Shown: positions 8,502-17,285 of the stretch, piece after piece
Layout: each line of letters opens with the position of its first letter
How positions within the stretch are numbered: position 1 is the first letter of the stretch
Made by a program: the position numbers and the translations under genes
The notes under the pieces: generated by a model
Database searches by the model: none
The model's input: the letters and a program-made list of their open reading frames with translations, nothing else
What the model was told of the DNA's origin: nothing
Source: Peribacillus asahii
GTDB lineage: Bacteria > Bacillota > Bacilli > Bacillales > DSM-1321
DNA length: 64,000 bases
Assembly: GCF_003570725.1 (NCBI RefSeq)
Contig: NZ_QWVS01000015.1
Span: 124,001 to 188,000 of the forward strand
Direction: 5' to 3'

Positions 8502-10091
8502 TTATGAGTTAGATTGAGCCAATAACTCCTCTTGTTGACGTAATTCGACACGACGAATTTTTCCAGATGTCGTTTTTGGTAAATCATCAAGGAATTCGAT
8601 TTTTCGTGGATATTTATAAGGAGCTGTTAACTCTTTTACATGCTCTTGCAAGTCCTTTACTAAATTTGGAGCACTAGAATCAACACCTTCTCTCAACACA
8701 ACGAAAGCTTTTACGATATGTCCGCGTACTTCATCTGGTGAAGCTACAACCGCACATTCTTTTACAAAAGGATGCTTGATTAGAGCATCTTCTACCTCAA
8801 ATGGCCCAATTGTATAGCCTGAACTAATGATAATATCATCAGAACGTCCTTCAAACCAATAATAACCTTCTTCGTCCTTCTTCGCACGGTCTCCCGTAAT
8901 ATAATATTCACCACGGAACTGCATAGCTGTACGTTCCGGATCTTTATAGTAATTCTTAAATAGGGCAGGAGTATCCACATGAACAGCAATGTCGCCTACT
9001 ACTCCAACTGGACACGGATTACCATCTTCATCAATGATTTCTACCGTATTTCCTGGAGTTGGTTTCCCCATTGACCCTGGTTTAATTTCCATTCCTTTTG
9101 TAACACCAATCAGCAATGTATTTTCCGTTTGACCATATCCATCACGTACTTCAACATTAAAATGCTGTTTAAATACTTCAAATACTTTTTGGTTTAATGG
9201 TTCTCCTGCAGATACAGCGCTGTTCAGCTGGGATAAATTATATTTTTGTAAATTATCGACTTTTGCCATCAATCGATATTCTGTTGGTGTACAGCATAAT
9301 ACATTTACTTTATAGTCTTCTAGAAGTTGCAAATACTTTTCCGGTTCAAATCTACCGTGATACACTAATCCTGTCGCTCCAGAACCAAGTATTGCTAAAA
9401 ACGGGCTCCAAATCCACTTTTGCCATCCCGGCCCAGCCGTTGCCCATGCTACATCATTTTCATTAATGCCTAACCAATTTGCAGCAGACGTTTTTAGATG
9501 AGCATAAGCCCAGCCATGCGTATGTACAACACCTTTTGGATTTCCTGTCGTACCTGATGTATATGATAAAAAGGCCATATCATCAGCCTTCGTATTAGCT
9601 AACGCTAGTTCTGACGAAGCTGTCTCAGCTAGTTCTTGTAAAGGTAACCAGCCCTCTTGTTGTTGTCCAACAACAAATTTTAAAATAGAGTCGTTCTCTT
9701 CAATTTGATTAAATTGATTTGTATACTCCTCATAGCTAATAATCGCTTTTACTTCTGCATGATTAAGGCGATATTGTAAATCTTTAGCACGGAACATTTC
9801 TGAACATGGGATGACAACTAAACCGATTTTCAAAGCCGCGAGATACACTTGGTACGCTTCTACTAAACGAGGAATAATAACAAGTACTGTGTCTCCCTTT
9901 TTCAATCCTTGATTTAAGAAAACGTTACCAATTTTATTAGCATTTTCTATCAATTCAGTATAAGTCGTTGTTTTTTTATCACCAGATTCATTTTCCCATA
10001 ATAGGGCAACTTTTGCCGGATCTGCTGCAAACTTTTCTACTTCACTAACTAAGTTATATTGTTGCGGTGCTAATAAATGCTCGCGTTTCAT
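8502..10091 (-). CDS. ytcI: Acyl-CoA synthetase (AMP-forming), YtcI
   Basis: 529-residue member of the ANL superfamily that activates a carboxylic acid with ATP and CoA, acyl-AMP being the intermediate. Visible motifs in order: P-loop SYTSGTTGNPKGVVH near residue 175, the A5 motif GYGQTEN, the A7 hinge region YYITGDRAKKDEEGYYWFEG followed by RSDDIIISSGY, and the catalytic Lys in PKTTSGKIRR near the C-terminus. Closest in type to medium-chain or acetate-CoA ligases; substrate chain length cannot be read from sequence. It is a paralogue of acsA at 25362. Gene position next to sspA and thiI is that of B. subtilis ytcI. ATG preceded by AGAGGGGG. Confidence 0.92.
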   Translation of the reverse strand: MKREHLLAPQQYNLVSEVEKFAADPAKVALLWENESGDKKTTTYTELIENANKIGNVFLNQGLKKGDTVLVIIPRLVEAYQVYLAALKIGLVVIPCSEMFRAKDLQYRLNHAEVKAIISYEEYTNQFNQIEENDSILKFVVGQQQEGWLPLQELAETASSELALANTKADDMAFLSYTSGTTGNPKGVVHTHGWAYAHLKTSAANWLGINENDVAWATAGPGWQKWIWSPFLAILGSGATGLVYHGRFEPEKYLQLLEDYKVNVLCCTPTEYRLMAKVDNLQKYNLSQLNSAVSAGEPLNQKVFEVFKQHFNVEVRDGYGQTENTLLIGVTKGMEIKPGSMGKPTPGNTVEIIDEDGNPCPVGVVGDIAVHVDTPALFKNYYKDPERTAMQFRGEYYITGDRAKKDEEGYYWFEGRSDDIIISSGYTIGPFEVEDALIKHPFVKECAVVASPDEVRGHIVKAFVVLREGVDSSAPNLVKDLQEHVKELTAPYKYPRKIEFLDDLPKTTSGKIRRVELRQQEELLAQSNS

Positions 10092-10374
10092 TCCGTTTCC
10101 CCCTCTAATAGCAAACTTATATATGTGTTACTATAACTTAATATTTATACCTGGTCATAATTTTATTATACACTAATTTTCTGTAAATTTTAAAATAATT
10201 ATTTGCTATTGTATATGAACTTACTTATTTCAATTTGGTTTAGTTTGTTTTCAACACCTCCCTACCTATATACAAATATTTTACCATAAATTACATTTTT
10301 TTCAATAACGATTCTGAATTTTCCCAATTAATTGTTTTTATAACAAAATACTACATACAATAGTGTCGAACACT
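10092..10374. other. AT-rich gap with probable ytcI promoter
   Basis: No gene seen. On the minus strand TTTAAA (around 10189-10194) and TATAAT (10165-10170) are 18 bases apart and lie about 75 bases upstream of ytcI, a plausible sigma-A promoter of modest quality. Confidence 0.4.
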
Positions 10375-10408
10375 CGAAAGAAGGAAGCGGGTATAATACC
10401 CGCTTCCT
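10375..10408 (-). terminator. sspA terminator
   Basis: Perfect stem GGAAGCGGGTAT / ATACCCGCTTCC on the minus strand followed by TTCTTTCG. The T tract is poor but the stem is very stable and directly follows sspA. Confidence 0.75.
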
Positions 10409-10425
10409 GCAGCCATATTATTCAA

Positions 10426-10632
10426 TTATTTTGAAAATCCGCCACCTAATTGTTGCTCAGCCATTTGGACAAGACGTTTTGTAATTTCTCCTCCAACTGA
10501 ACCGTTCGCACGTGATGTTGTATCAGCACCAAGCTGTACACCAAATTCAGAAGCAATTTCATACTTCATTTGCTCAAGAGCTTGTTCTACTCCTGGAACT
10601 AATAATTGATTTGAGTTGTTGTTGTTTGCCAT
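10426..10632 (-). CDS. sspA: Alpha/beta-type small acid-soluble spore protein
   Basis: 68-residue DNA-binding protein that coats and protects DNA in the dormant spore and is degraded at germination. The germination-protease recognition site is seen as YEIASEFGV around residues 29-37, and the second conserved block as [18 protein letters not shown] at residues 46-63, both diagnostic. The N-terminus is Asn-rich ([14 protein letters not shown]). Start preceded by AAGGAGGTG. Upstream GAATGA and CACTCTA about 17 bases apart could be a sigma-G promoter, but this match is weak. Its order ytcI-sspA-thiI is as in B. subtilis. Exact alpha or beta assignment among paralogues is not decidable here. Confidence 0.95.
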   Translation of the reverse strand: MANNNNSNQLLVPGVEQALEQMKYEIASEFGVQLGADTTSRANGSVGGEITKRLVQMAEQQLGGGFSK

Positions 10633-10704
10633 GTGTTGTTCACCTCCTTGTGATTATAGAGTGTGTAAAAACACATGGCTTCATTCTTGGTAATTGCTAG
10701 ATAA

Positions 10705-11913
10705 TCAGAATAATCCTTCCATCTCTTTTTCAATAGTTTGTTGATTTGGAACAACAGTAATGGTTTCTATATTTTGAATTGCCTTTTCAATTAATGGCTC
10801 AAACTCAACAAAACTTTCATAATAATTCACTTTTTCCCTCTTTGGTTGCGTTTTTGGACTTGCTGGTGTGAATACTGTACAGCAATCCTCATACGGTAAA
10901 TTAGAAATTTCAAACGTATCTAGTTGCTGAGCCAAATCAATAATTTCTAGCTTATCCATTGTAATAAGCGGGCGTAAAATTGGCGTATTCGTTACTTCAT
11001 TAATCGCAAACATACTGCTCATTGTTTGTGAAGCTACTTGTCCTAGGCTTTCCCCTGTAATAATCGCCAGTGCGTGATTCTTTTCACGAATTTGATCAGC
11101 TAATCGCAGCATTAAACGTCTTGTCGTGGTCATCGAATAATTAGCTGGTACTTGCTGTTGAATTAATACTTGAATATCCGTAAATGGAACAATGTGCACC
11201 TTAAAACTGCCTGTCACTTCTGCTAGTTTTGCTGCCAAATCCAGCACTTTTTGACGCGAGCGTTCACTTGTAAAAGGAGGACTATAAAAATGAATAGCCT
11301 CTACCTCTAAACCACGTTTCATCGATAAATACCCTGCTACAGGACTGTCAATTCCACCTGAAAGCATTAACATTGCCTTGCCGCTCGAACCATATGGCAA
11401 TCCCCCAGCTCCCGGAACAGTTTCACCTGTTAAATAAACTGCTTCACGACGAATTTCAACAAGTAAATTGAAATCAGGATTCTTCACATCAACTTTTAAT
11501 CCCTCGATATTACGTAAGAGATGTCCGCCTAATAAATGATTGACTTCATTTGTTACATATGGAAACTCTTTGTCTGCTCGTTTTGTCGTAATTTTAAAAG
11601 TATGGACTGGATCTGATAGCTGATTCATATAGTAGAGCGCCGCTTCTTTTATCTTCTCAATGTCGCGCTCAACCTTAAGCGCAGGACTCAGCGACTGAAT
11701 GCCAAACACACCTTGCAAACGTGCAATGACTTCTTTATGGTCGGCATCATGTAAAATAATATACATTCTTTCTCGATTGGCTGTTAGTTCAACATTCGGA
11801 ATATCCTTTAAGCTCCACAAAATATGCCTTCTCATTTTAGCCACAAATGATTTTCGATTCCGTTTTTTTGTTGAAATTTCTCCGTAACGAATAATGATAT
11901 GATCAAATTTCAT
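10705..11913 (-). CDS. thiI: tRNA 4-thiouridine synthetase ThiI
   Basis: ATP-dependent sulfurtransferase making 4-thiouridine at tRNA position 8. 402 residues: an N-terminal ferredoxin-like plus THUMP region (residues 1-165, with VKNPDFNLLVEIRREAVYL) and a PP-loop ATPase domain with SGGIDSP at 185-191. There is no C-terminal rhodanese domain, as usual in Bacillus, so sulfur must come directly from a dedicated cysteine desulfurase. That enzyme is encoded immediately upstream, only four bases away, and the two are surely co-transcribed. A Cys pair near residue 345 (YEDCCTVF) is present. Confidence 0.96.
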   Translation of the reverse strand: MKFDHIIIRYGEISTKKRNRKSFVAKMRRHILWSLKDIPNVELTANRERMYIILHDADHKEVIARLQGVFGIQSLSPALKVERDIEKIKEAALYYMNQLSDPVHTFKITTKRADKEFPYVTNEVNHLLGGHLLRNIEGLKVDVKNPDFNLLVEIRREAVYLTGETVPGAGGLPYGSSGKAMLMLSGGIDSPVAGYLSMKRGLEVEAIHFYSPPFTSERSRQKVLDLAAKLAEVTGSFKVHIVPFTDIQVLIQQQVPANYSMTTTRRLMLRLADQIREKNHALAIITGESLGQVASQTMSSMFAINEVTNTPILRPLITMDKLEIIDLAQQLDTFEISNLPYEDCCTVFTPASPKTQPKREKVNYYESFVEFEPLIEKAIQNIETITVVPNQQTIEKEMEGLF

Positions 11914-11917
11914 GTTA

Positions 11918-13060
11918 CTACCTCATCACCTTTTCTAGTTTAGCTACAGCGCGTCCTATAGCATCAATAGCTTGCTTAGCCTCTTCTATTTCATTATGAA
12001 ACGACGTACTAATCCGAATGACACTTTCTGCTCGCTCTTGATTTCGATACATTTCAAGGACTGTTTTACTTGCTGTTCGCTTTTTAGATGAACAGGCGCT
12101 TGTCGTTGAGACATAAACACCTTCTGTTTCTAACTCATGAAGTAACACTTCAGATTTAAGACCTGGTACCGAAAAATTAATAATATGAGGAGCTCCGTCT
12201 ACCGGACTGTTTACTTGTACTCCATCAATTTCCTGTAATCCATGATAAAAAACTGTTCGAATTTCTTTCAATTTATGCGCATATAACACGCAATTATTTA
12301 AACTAATTCTCATCGCCTTTGCAAGCGCAACAATACCCGCTACATTTTCTGTACCGCTTCGGAATTGGCCTTCTTGATTCCCACCTGAAAACAGTGGAGC
12401 TATCCGCACACCTTGACGAATATACAAAACACCTGTCCCTTTTAACCCGTGTAATTTATGGCCAGATATCGTACAAAGGTCAATTCCTGCATCTATTAAT
12501 GAAAGATCTACCTTTCCAATCCCTTGTACATGATCCACGTGAAACAATATTTGAGGGTATTGCTTTAACAGCTCTCCAATTTCAGCAATCGGTTGAATCG
12601 ATCCGACTTCATTATTCACATGCATAATAGAAACTAAAATCGTATCTTCACGTAACGCTTTCTCTAAATCAACAACTGAGACGCGCCCTGTTGCATCAAC
12701 TGGAAGATATGTTACTGCAAATCCTTGTTCACTTAACACTTGGAAAGCTTCCATAACCGATGGATGCTCTATACTCGTTGTAATAATATGCTTTCCGCGA
12801 TTTTGGTTAGCTAGTGCTGCCCCTTTAATCGCTAAATTATTGCCTTCTGTACCGCCTGAAGTAAAAAAGACTTCTGCACTCTTCACTTTCAATAAATCAG
12901 CAATTTGCTTTCTTGCTGTTGAAAGAAGCTTTTCTGCCTGCGTCCCGATACCATGAAGAGAAGAAGGATTACCAAAATAGTCCGTTGATACTTTTACAAA
13001 CGACTCGATTACCTCAGGATACGGCTTCGTCGTCGCACTATTATCTAAATAAATCATCAT
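11918..13060 (-). CDS. nifZ: Cysteine desulfurase (NifS-like, ThiI partner)
   Basis: PLP-dependent enzyme converting cysteine to alanine and an enzyme-bound persulfide that is passed to ThiI. 380 residues. The PLP-binding lysine is Lys202 in ISGHKLHGLKG, and the persulfide-carrying cysteine is Cys323 in TTSACSSKK on the flexible loop. Substrate-binding YLDNSATT and HVNNEVGS are intact. It overlaps operonically with thiI (four-base gap). Two adjacent ATG codons occur; the RBS AAGGTGA fits either. The same pairing in B. subtilis is the dedicated tRNA-thiolation system (NifZ-ThiI), distinct from SufS. Confidence 0.93.
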   Translation of the reverse strand: MMIYLDNSATTKPYPEVIESFVKVSTDYFGNPSSLHGIGTQAEKLLSTARKQIADLLKVKSAEVFFTSGGTEGNNLAIKGAALANQNRGKHIITTSIEHPSVMEAFQVLSEQGFAVTYLPVDATGRVSVVDLEKALREDTILVSIMHVNNEVGSIQPIAEIGELLKQYPQILFHVDHVQGIGKVDLSLIDAGIDLCTISGHKLHGLKGTGVLYIRQGVRIAPLFSGGNQEGQFRSGTENVAGIVALAKAMRISLNNCVLYAHKLKEIRTVFYHGLQEIDGVQVNSPVDGAPHIINFSVPGLKSEVLLHELETEGVYVSTTSACSSKKRTASKTVLEMYRNQERAESVIRISTSFHNEIEEAKQAIDAIGRAVAKLEKVMR

Positions 13061-13237
13061 GTCACCTTCTATAATCTATTAACGCCACCCATTCAGATAA
13101 CGATGAAAGGAAATACTTATACAATTTTTACTCTTGCAACGTCTAATATTAACATAATTAAAACAGAATGAGAATCTTGCTCCTTAAAGTTGTTTATAAC
13201 CTTATTTTTCAGCACTACTATTTCATACCGCACACAT

Positions 13238-13266
13238 CAAAAAAACTCGCACAAGGCGAGTTTTTA
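13238..13266 (-). terminator. ezrA terminator
   Basis: Minus-strand AAACTCGC-cttgt-GCGAGTTTTTTT. The left arm begins immediately at the ezrA stop codon. Confidence 0.85.
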
Positions 13267-14958
13267 GGATATTACTTCTTCTATATTCGCTTCAAGCCTC
13301 TTCATACTGCCCGGTTCAACCTTCTCAATCGCTGCAGCAGCCGTCTCTAATGCAGCTTGATAGTCAAAACTATGAAATCTTTTTTCAGCTTCCTTTAAGC
13401 TTTCTGCCATAAAAGCATTTCTGCTGCGATAACGATTTCCATATTGAATGACTTTCTCCGCTAGGTACATATGTTCAATTAAACTTTGAGCACTTTCATG
13501 TACTTTGTTTGTATTCGCTACCGCTTGTTCTAAAAATAAATAAACAGCTGCAACATCAAGTGGTTTTTCTTCCAATTTTCTTTGGACATGGTCAATGCTT
13601 TCTTTCGCATTCTCAATAATTGTTTTAAATTCCTCCGGCAATCCTGGAATATTGCTTTTAGAAATCATTCGACTTGTCTCAAGCATCTTATGTTTTAAAT
13701 CCGCTAATGATTCTTTTGCATCTAATTCATCTTTTCTTAACGCCTGCAACTTCCCTGCAAAGACTTGCTGCTCTTCCATTAAAGCTTTTAACTGCTCATC
13801 AACTGCTTGCATTTCTTCGCTAATAAGCGAGCTAGCTGTATCATTATCTTGAATTTTTAGTCCAAGCAATTCATATCTCTTTGCAATTTGTTGAATTTGC
13901 TTAATCATTTTTGTTTGCGCTTCTAGCTCACTATTCGTTAATTGATAAGATTGCTGCACAATAAACATTTCTTCCTCAAGCTTTTCATGTTCATATTCTA
14001 CGTTTGCAATTGTTTCTGCTAGCTTTTCATGATTTTTTTGAACATATTGCTTCGACAATACTTCTTTTTCTAGTAAATCGTATAAAATATTTAGGCGGTC
14101 ACGCAAGTCATTCATCCCTTGCTCGACTACTTCCACTTCCGCATTTTCCAACTGTTTCTTATACGAATCTAACTCTGTTTCTAAGCGCGTTACTTCTTCT
14201 GTAAATTCAATATGATTCAGCAAGTAACCTTGGTCAATCATATCTTGATAACCGTCTTTTAGCTCTGCAATTTGGGCAGGGAGCGAAGAACCACTTTCTA
14301 ATAACAATGCTGGCAGTTTCTCCATTCTTGAAGCTAGTTGATCTAACTTTGCTTTAACCGATAAAACAAGCTCACGTGCATTTAAATAATTCCCATTTGC
14401 GGTTTCTTCTTCATAACTTTTAAAAACCGTTGTAACTTCTTCCAACGTCTCTTCTAGCTTACTAACCGCTTTTCCATAATTATGGCGATGCGCAAGTAAA
14501 GATTTTTTTAACTGACGATGGGTTTCCTGCATTTCGGCTACCTCAAAACGATTCTTCTCCTCACTTCCAACTAACTCATGTAATTCAGACAGAATCGATT
14601 TAATACTTTCCTCAATCTCATTCAACTTTGCTGAAATTTGCCTTTGTACGTCCTTTGAGCGTTTGAAACGATATTTATCAACATATTCCTCTGCATCAAA
14701 TAACAGCTCTTCTACTTCAGGCATACGGACTGTAATAATGACATCCCATTCACTGCGCCAATTTTCAAACAGTTCCTCCGTTTCACCATTCATATTCAAT
14801 CTCTTGACCTTAGAAAGCTCTTCCAACACGGGGCGATTCATAATATTAAGCTTCCATGTTTCTAAACGATCAATTTCTTGAAAGTACCTTTTCTTAAAGA
14901 AATAGCCCCCAATAATAAACAATAATAGTAAAATTACTATTCCCAGTATGTATTCCAT
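13264..14958 (-). CDS. ezrA: Septation ring formation regulator EzrA
   Basis: Membrane-anchored negative regulator and scaffold of the FtsZ ring. 564 residues: N-terminal membrane segment EYILGIVILLLLFIIGGYFF with the N-terminus outside, then spectrin-like coiled-coil repeats through most of the cytoplasmic part, and near the C-terminus the conserved QYGNRYRSRN patch (about residue 510) corresponding to the QNR motif important for FtsZ interaction. Two ATGs in tandem; the second at 14958 is better spaced from AGGGGGC. B. subtilis EzrA is 562 residues, so this is full length. B. subtilis has braB between nifZ and ezrA; here it is absent. Confidence 0.97.
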   Translation of the reverse strand: MEYILGIVILLLLFIIGGYFFKKRYFQEIDRLETWKLNIMNRPVLEELSKVKRLNMNGETEELFENWRSEWDVIITVRMPEVEELLFDAEEYVDKYRFKRSKDVQRQISAKLNEIEESIKSILSELHELVGSEEKNRFEVAEMQETHRQLKKSLLAHRHNYGKAVSKLEETLEEVTTVFKSYEEETANGNYLNARELVLSVKAKLDQLASRMEKLPALLLESGSSLPAQIAELKDGYQDMIDQGYLLNHIEFTEEVTRLETELDSYKKQLENAEVEVVEQGMNDLRDRLNILYDLLEKEVLSKQYVQKNHEKLAETIANVEYEHEKLEEEMFIVQQSYQLTNSELEAQTKMIKQIQQIAKRYELLGLKIQDNDTASSLISEEMQAVDEQLKALMEEQQVFAGKLQALRKDELDAKESLADLKHKMLETSRMISKSNIPGLPEEFKTIIENAKESIDHVQRKLEEKPLDVAAVYLFLEQAVANTNKVHESAQSLIEHMYLAEKVIQYGNRYRSRNAFMAESLKEAEKRFHSFDYQAALETAAAAIEKVEPGSMKRLEANIEEVIS

Positions 14959-15135
14959 CATAAGCCCCCTGTTCTAGCCTTACCGTCCATCTTGTAAATC
15001 TCTATATCAAATAAAATAAGAAAATGTTCAATTTAATGCTTTTATGATACCATGTTAACAATTATTTTTGATGACAAAAATTTATTTTTTGTAGAAAATT
15101 ACTAAAAAACAGCTATTTATTGGGAGGGAAATGTG

Positions 15136-15933
15136 ATGAAAACGGATAGTCATGTACATTCACCGTTTTGCCCACACGGCTCTAAGGATTCATTCGTTGA
15201 GTATATAGAAAGAGGAATTCAACTAGGTCTACAAGAAATCACCTTTACTGAGCATGCTCCTCTGCCAAAGGGATTTATTGACCCCACGCCTGAAAAAGAC
15301 AGCGGTATGAATGCTGCCCTTTTGTACACCTATTTAGAGGAACTTCAACAGCTAAAACAGCAATATAAAAATCGTATTAGAATTAAATCCGGCCTTGAAA
15401 TCGATTATATCGAAGGATTTGAACAAGAAACCAAAGCTTTCCTTAATGAAATTGGAACTTTTCTTGATGACAGCATTTTGTCCGTCCATTTTATCGAGCA
15501 TAATCACAAATGGTATTGTATCGATTATAGCGATGATGAATTTGGAAACATTAGCAAGGAACTCGGTTCTATCGATGCCGTTTACACAAAATACTATGAT
15601 ACACTTCAAAAATCTATCAACGCGGACTTAGGTCTTTATAAGCCAAAACGAATCGGTCATATTACACTGGTCCATAAATTCCAGCATCGGTTCCCCGCAG
15701 CTAAAAGCTTCGACGATCGTGTGTATCATATTCTAGAACAAATTCAGCGCCAAAATTATGAATTAGATTACAATGGAGCTGGTGTTGTAAAACCACTTTG
15801 TCGCGAGCCGTACCCTCCGGAACGATTTGCTAAGCGGGCTGTTGAATTAGGCATTCCTCTTCGCTATGGTTCTGATGCTCATCAAGCGAAAGACTTAGGA
15901 CAAGGATATAGTGCCTTGATTACACTCCCGTAA
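15136..15933 (+). CDS. hisJ: Histidinol-phosphatase, PHP family
   Basis: Metal-dependent phosphatase of histidine biosynthesis (histidinol phosphate to histidinol). 265 residues with the PHP signature at the N-terminus, TDSHVHSPFCPHG, plus FTEHAPLP, a later SVHFIEHN and a C-terminal YGSDAHQ, which supply metal ligands. The ATG at 15136 is seven bases after GGGAGGG; an in-frame GTG lies just before it. It is outside any his operon, as in B. subtilis. Its 3' end overlaps the convergent refZ gene by 14 bases. Confidence 0.94.
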   Translation: MKTDSHVHSPFCPHGSKDSFVEYIERGIQLGLQEITFTEHAPLPKGFIDPTPEKDSGMNAALLYTYLEELQQLKQQYKNRIRIKSGLEIDYIEGFEQETKAFLNEIGTFLDDSILSVHFIEHNHKWYCIDYSDDEFGNISKELGSIDAVYTKYYDTLQKSINADLGLYKPKRIGHITLVHKFQHRFPAAKSFDDRVYHILEQIQRQNYELDYNGAGVVKPLCREPYPPERFAKRAVELGIPLRYGSDAHQAKDLGQGYSALITLP

Positions 15934-16582
15934 ATAATTCAGGACGACTAAATAGTTTTGCCTGATCATGATCAGGATGAAATAATGTTTGTTCAATGAA
16001 ACGCTTCACCTCATCGGCAAAACGGTTCATATAGTAAGCTTCCTGCGGGAATACATACAGTACTTCTGTTGCATAATTTGGATGCAGGACAGGTGCTGTT
16101 AACAAGCTTTTCAACTGCAATAAATAAAGCGGCACAGAAACAGATTGAAACACGCGTGTCTTAATGCCTTCATCTAAAAGATGTTGAAAATAATATTTTT
16201 CTTTCATAAAATAAGTCGAATGAATTTCGCGGTTTAAATTGGTATCTAATGCGGATTCACCGTAAATAAAACGCGCAGCTAGGAAATATTCTCTCTGGAA
16301 TTCCAGTATATCCGTCACTAAATCTACCAAACATTGTTGCGGTCCTTTCTGTTCTAACATGACAACATTTCTCTCTAAGACCGCAATATATTTTTCTAAA
16401 TAAAACATAAAGCAATATTCTAGTAAGCCTTGTTTATTCTTAAAATAATAAGCGATATTAGCTGGATTCACTTTTGCTTTGTTGGCAATGTCACGAATCG
16501 ATGTAGCATGATAGCCTTTCAAATGAAAAAGGTAAAGAGCGGCATCCAAAATTTCTTGTTTCGTTGACGTTTGGCGATTCAT
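15920..16582 (-). CDS. refZ: TetR-type regulator of FtsZ, RefZ
   Basis: DNA-binding protein that in B. subtilis binds origin-proximal motifs and inhibits FtsZ during the shift to polar division in sporulation. 220 residues from the ATG at 16582, which has GAGGG upstream; an open frame continues 33 codons further but lacks a good site. The N-terminal TetR helix-turn-helix is clear: KQEILDAALYLFHLKGYHAT then SIRDIANKAKVNPANIAYYF. The C-terminal ligand domain diverges, as usual. Neighbours hisJ and ytsP match the B. subtilis yttP locus. Identity as RefZ rests on this synteny and length (205 in B. subtilis). Confidence 0.88.
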   Translation of the reverse strand: MNRQTSTKQEILDAALYLFHLKGYHATSIRDIANKAKVNPANIAYYFKNKQGLLEYCFMFYLEKYIAVLERNVVMLEQKGPQQCLVDLVTDILEFQREYFLAARFIYGESALDTNLNREIHSTYFMKEKYYFQHLLDEGIKTRVFQSVSVPLYLLQLKSLLTAPVLHPNYATEVLYVFPQEAYYMNRFADEVKRFIEQTLFHPDHDQAKLFSRPELFTGV

Positions 16583-16737
16583 CGGATTTCCCTCGCTTTC
16601 TACATAAAGACAATTGTCTAGAAAGTATTCTAGAGTAATTGACGGGAATCCTTTTAAAAGTTCTCGACAAATTCTTAGCATCCATGCTCATTCAAAATAC
16701 AGCACGATAAAATTATGATGAAGTTAGGTGAAATAAT

Positions 16738-17217
16738 ATGTTTAGTGTCGAAAAACACCCAGGAAATAAACAAGAACAATATACACTTTTGCATAAACAA
16801 CTCGTAGCACTTATTGAGGATGAAAAAAATCAAATTGCCAATTTAAGCAATGCTTCTGCTTTACTAAACCAGTTTCTTCCTGATATTAATTGGGTTGGTT
16901 TTTATTTAGTGGAAGACAATCAATTAATTCTTGGACCATTTCAAGGACTTCCTGCCTGTGTACGCATTCCTTTTGGAAAAGGAGTTTGCGGTACTTCAGC
17001 AGCAAATAAAACAACGCTGCGCATCGCCGATGTACATCAATTCCCAGGGCATATCGCATGTGACGCTGCTTCTCAATCAGAAATTGTTATTCCTCTTATA
17101 AAAAACGAGGAAATCATCGGCGTTTTAGATATTGATAGTCCTATGACGAATCGTTTTGACGAAGAAGATCAACAAGGTCTTGAAGAATTTGTTACTATTT
17201 TGAGTAAGTATTTATAG
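16738..17217 (+). CDS. ytsP: Free methionine-(R)-sulfoxide reductase, GAF domain (YtsP)
   Basis: 159-residue single GAF-domain enzyme that reduces free methionine-R-sulfoxide. The family's three cysteines are present at Cys74 (LPACVRIPF), Cys84 (GKGVCGTSA) and Cys108 (HIACDAAS), and the binding-pocket segments INWVGFYLV and IGVLDIDSP are intact. It is transcribed divergently from refZ with about 150 bases between starts, and convergently with dgcP, with which it shares a bidirectional terminator. The order refZ, ytsP, dgcP is that of B. subtilis. Confidence 0.93.
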   Translation: MFSVEKHPGNKQEQYTLLHKQLVALIEDEKNQIANLSNASALLNQFLPDINWVGFYLVEDNQLILGPFQGLPACVRIPFGKGVCGTSAANKTTLRIADVHQFPGHIACDAASQSEIVIPLIKNEEIIGVLDIDSPMTNRFDEEDQQGLEEFVTILSKYL

Positions 17218-17231
17218 CAAAATATTTATAT

Positions 17232-17268
17232 AAAACAGACCTATTCGCTAAACGAATAGGTCTGTTTT
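17232..17268. terminator. Bidirectional terminator between ytsP and dgcP
   Basis: Perfect 16-base-pair stem AAAACAGACCTATTCG / CGAATAGGTCTGTTTT with a CTAAA loop, giving T runs on both strands between convergent genes. Confidence 0.9.
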
Positions 17269-17285
17269 ATCGTTGTATGCAGTAA

